Origin: UBA6770 sp965661115
Lineage (GTDB): Bacteria; Bacteroidota; Bacteroidia; Flavobacteriales_G; Salibacteraceae
Assembly: GCA_965661115.1 (NCBI GenBank)
Contig: CBFICO010000007.1
Location: 1-52,679 of the forward strand
Reading direction: 5' to 3'
DNA length: 52,679 bases
In this document: piece by piece, positions 52,198 to 52,679 of the stretch
Layout: each line of letters starts with the position of its first letter
Position numbering within the stretch: the stretch's first letter is position 1
Notes under the pieces: model-generated
Told to the model about the DNA's origin: nothing
Databases searched by the model: none
The model's input: only the letters and a program-made list of their open reading frames with translations
Made by a program: the position numbers and the translations under genes

Positions 52198-52679
52198 TTA
52201 CTTTTCTTCTTCAATATTCCCATCACCTTCCGCTTTTTTAGCCATAATGGTTCCTTCAATTATTTGTTGGTAGAAATCGTTCATGGCTGCAGGAGAATGA
52301 GGCACCATTAAGGTATTGCTTTTAGCGCTGCTGCCAATGCTGTTTAAGGTATCAAAATACTGCGTCATTAAAACAAACTGCATAATTTCTTGAGCATCAA
52401 TGGTGTTCAATGATTTTTGGAAATCCTCTACTGACTCCTTGAATCCTCTAATAATCTCCAAACGCTGTTGAGCAACGCCTTCCCCCTGTAAACGCTTACT
52501 TTCAGCGTCAGCCTCGGCGCGTTTTACGATAGTGATTTTTTCTCCTTCCGCTTCTTCTCTGGCCGCTTCTTTGTCTCTTTTTGCCGCATTTATTCGGTTC
52601 ATGGAATCCTTAACCCTAGCATCGGGGTTTATGTCTGTTACCAAGGTTTTCACAATCTCAAATCCGTAAGTATCCATTG
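52198..52679 (-). CDS. SPFH/Band 7 protein, C-terminal part (partial)
   Basis: The frame runs past the window edge, so only the last ~160 residues are seen. A charged coiled coil (NAAKRDKEAAREEAEGEKI, RAEADAESKRLQGEGVAQQR) follows ARVKDSMNRIN; this is the usual end of a Band 7/SPFH domain. Then QEIMQFVLMTQYFDTLNSIG and a proline-containing tail follow. Stomatin/flotillin-like proteins form ring scaffolds at the membrane. The ATG at 52677 is internal. It ends 14 bases from the nested repeat. Confidence 0.88.
   Translation of the reverse strand, partial: MDTYGFEIVKTLVTDINPDARVKDSMNRINAAKRDKEAAREEAEGEKITIVKRAEADAESKRLQGEGVAQQRLEIIRGFKESVEDFQKSLNTIDAQEIMQFVLMTQYFDTLNSIGSSAKSNTLMVPHSPAAMNDFYQQIIEGTIMAKKAEGDGNIEEEK

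Noticed and set aside
1..52679. CRISPR arrays, insertion sequences, prophage, rRNA
   Set aside because: No regularly spaced repeats, transposase, integrase, phage or rRNA sequence was found on either strand.

Overview
The window looks like a chromosomal segment from a Bacteroidota bacterium, most likely of the Flavobacteriales type. The evidence is: low GC; a DnaQ-like exonuclease fused to the front of DnaE; a DUF4294 protein; SLC12-like and POT transporters, a DPP-IV-type S9 peptidase and a zinc-less RecQ of the flavobacterial kind; and several promoters of the Bacteroidota form TTG-N(18-22)-TAnnTTTG in place of the usual -35/-10. No insertion sequence, integrase, phage module, CRISPR array or rRNA is visible. 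Almost everything is vertical-type core or accessory chromosome. The surface-polysaccharide locus and the repeat near the right end are the most variable parts.

Layout. 1-0.9 kb: end of a probable beta-barrel protein and tRNA-Ser(TGA). 1-8 kb: dnaE, a polytopic GT-C-like membrane protein, a small helical protein and an ECF sigma factor. 8.2-15.1 kb: uvrA with candidate operators, an MBL-fold hydrolase, a fused GT39-like/TPR membrane protein and a CoA-binding protein. 15.2-18.8 kb: a tightly overlapping operon encoding a barrel-less TonB plug protein, an ECF sigma factor, a membrane-anchored TPR protein that resembles an anti-sigma factor in topology, and a secreted protein. 18.9-25.4 kb: an NlpC/P60 peptidase, a DinB gene broken by an amber codon, an SLC12-like transporter, RecQ and a DUF6580 membrane protein. 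25.4-28.9 kb: three tandem paralogous exported proteins that grow by adding TPRs. 29.0-35.3 kb: a PgpH-like HD phosphodiesterase, a Rid protein lacking the usual arginine, tRNA-Ser(GCT), DUF4294, Bax inhibitor-1, biotin carboxylase and a TPR protein.

35.3-45.2 kb is a Wzx/Wzy-type surface polysaccharide locus. Eight genes on the minus strand (polymerase, flippase, two glycosyltransferases, two PLP aminotransferases, a ligase-like protein, an initiating sugar transferase) face a divergent Wzz-like chain-length regulator. 45.2-52.7 kb is a peptide-use and envelope region on the plus strand: exported DPP-IV, a POT peptide transporter with a large hydrophilic insert, a small lipoprotein, an exported thioredoxin, a two-helix membrane peptide and an MltF-like lytic transglycosylase. 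It ends in a nested palindromic repeat and a truncated SPFH protein.

How they fit together: the DPP-IV can release dipeptides that the adjacent POT protein imports. The polysaccharide genes form one assembly line from first sugar to export and polymerisation. The plug/sigma/TPR operon has the parts expected of an envelope-to-nucleoid signalling unit. The most novel-looking items are that operon, the tandem paralog family, the POT insert and the nested repeat whose left copy supplies the stop codon of the MltF gene. All functional calls are by sequence recognition alone; no search was run.
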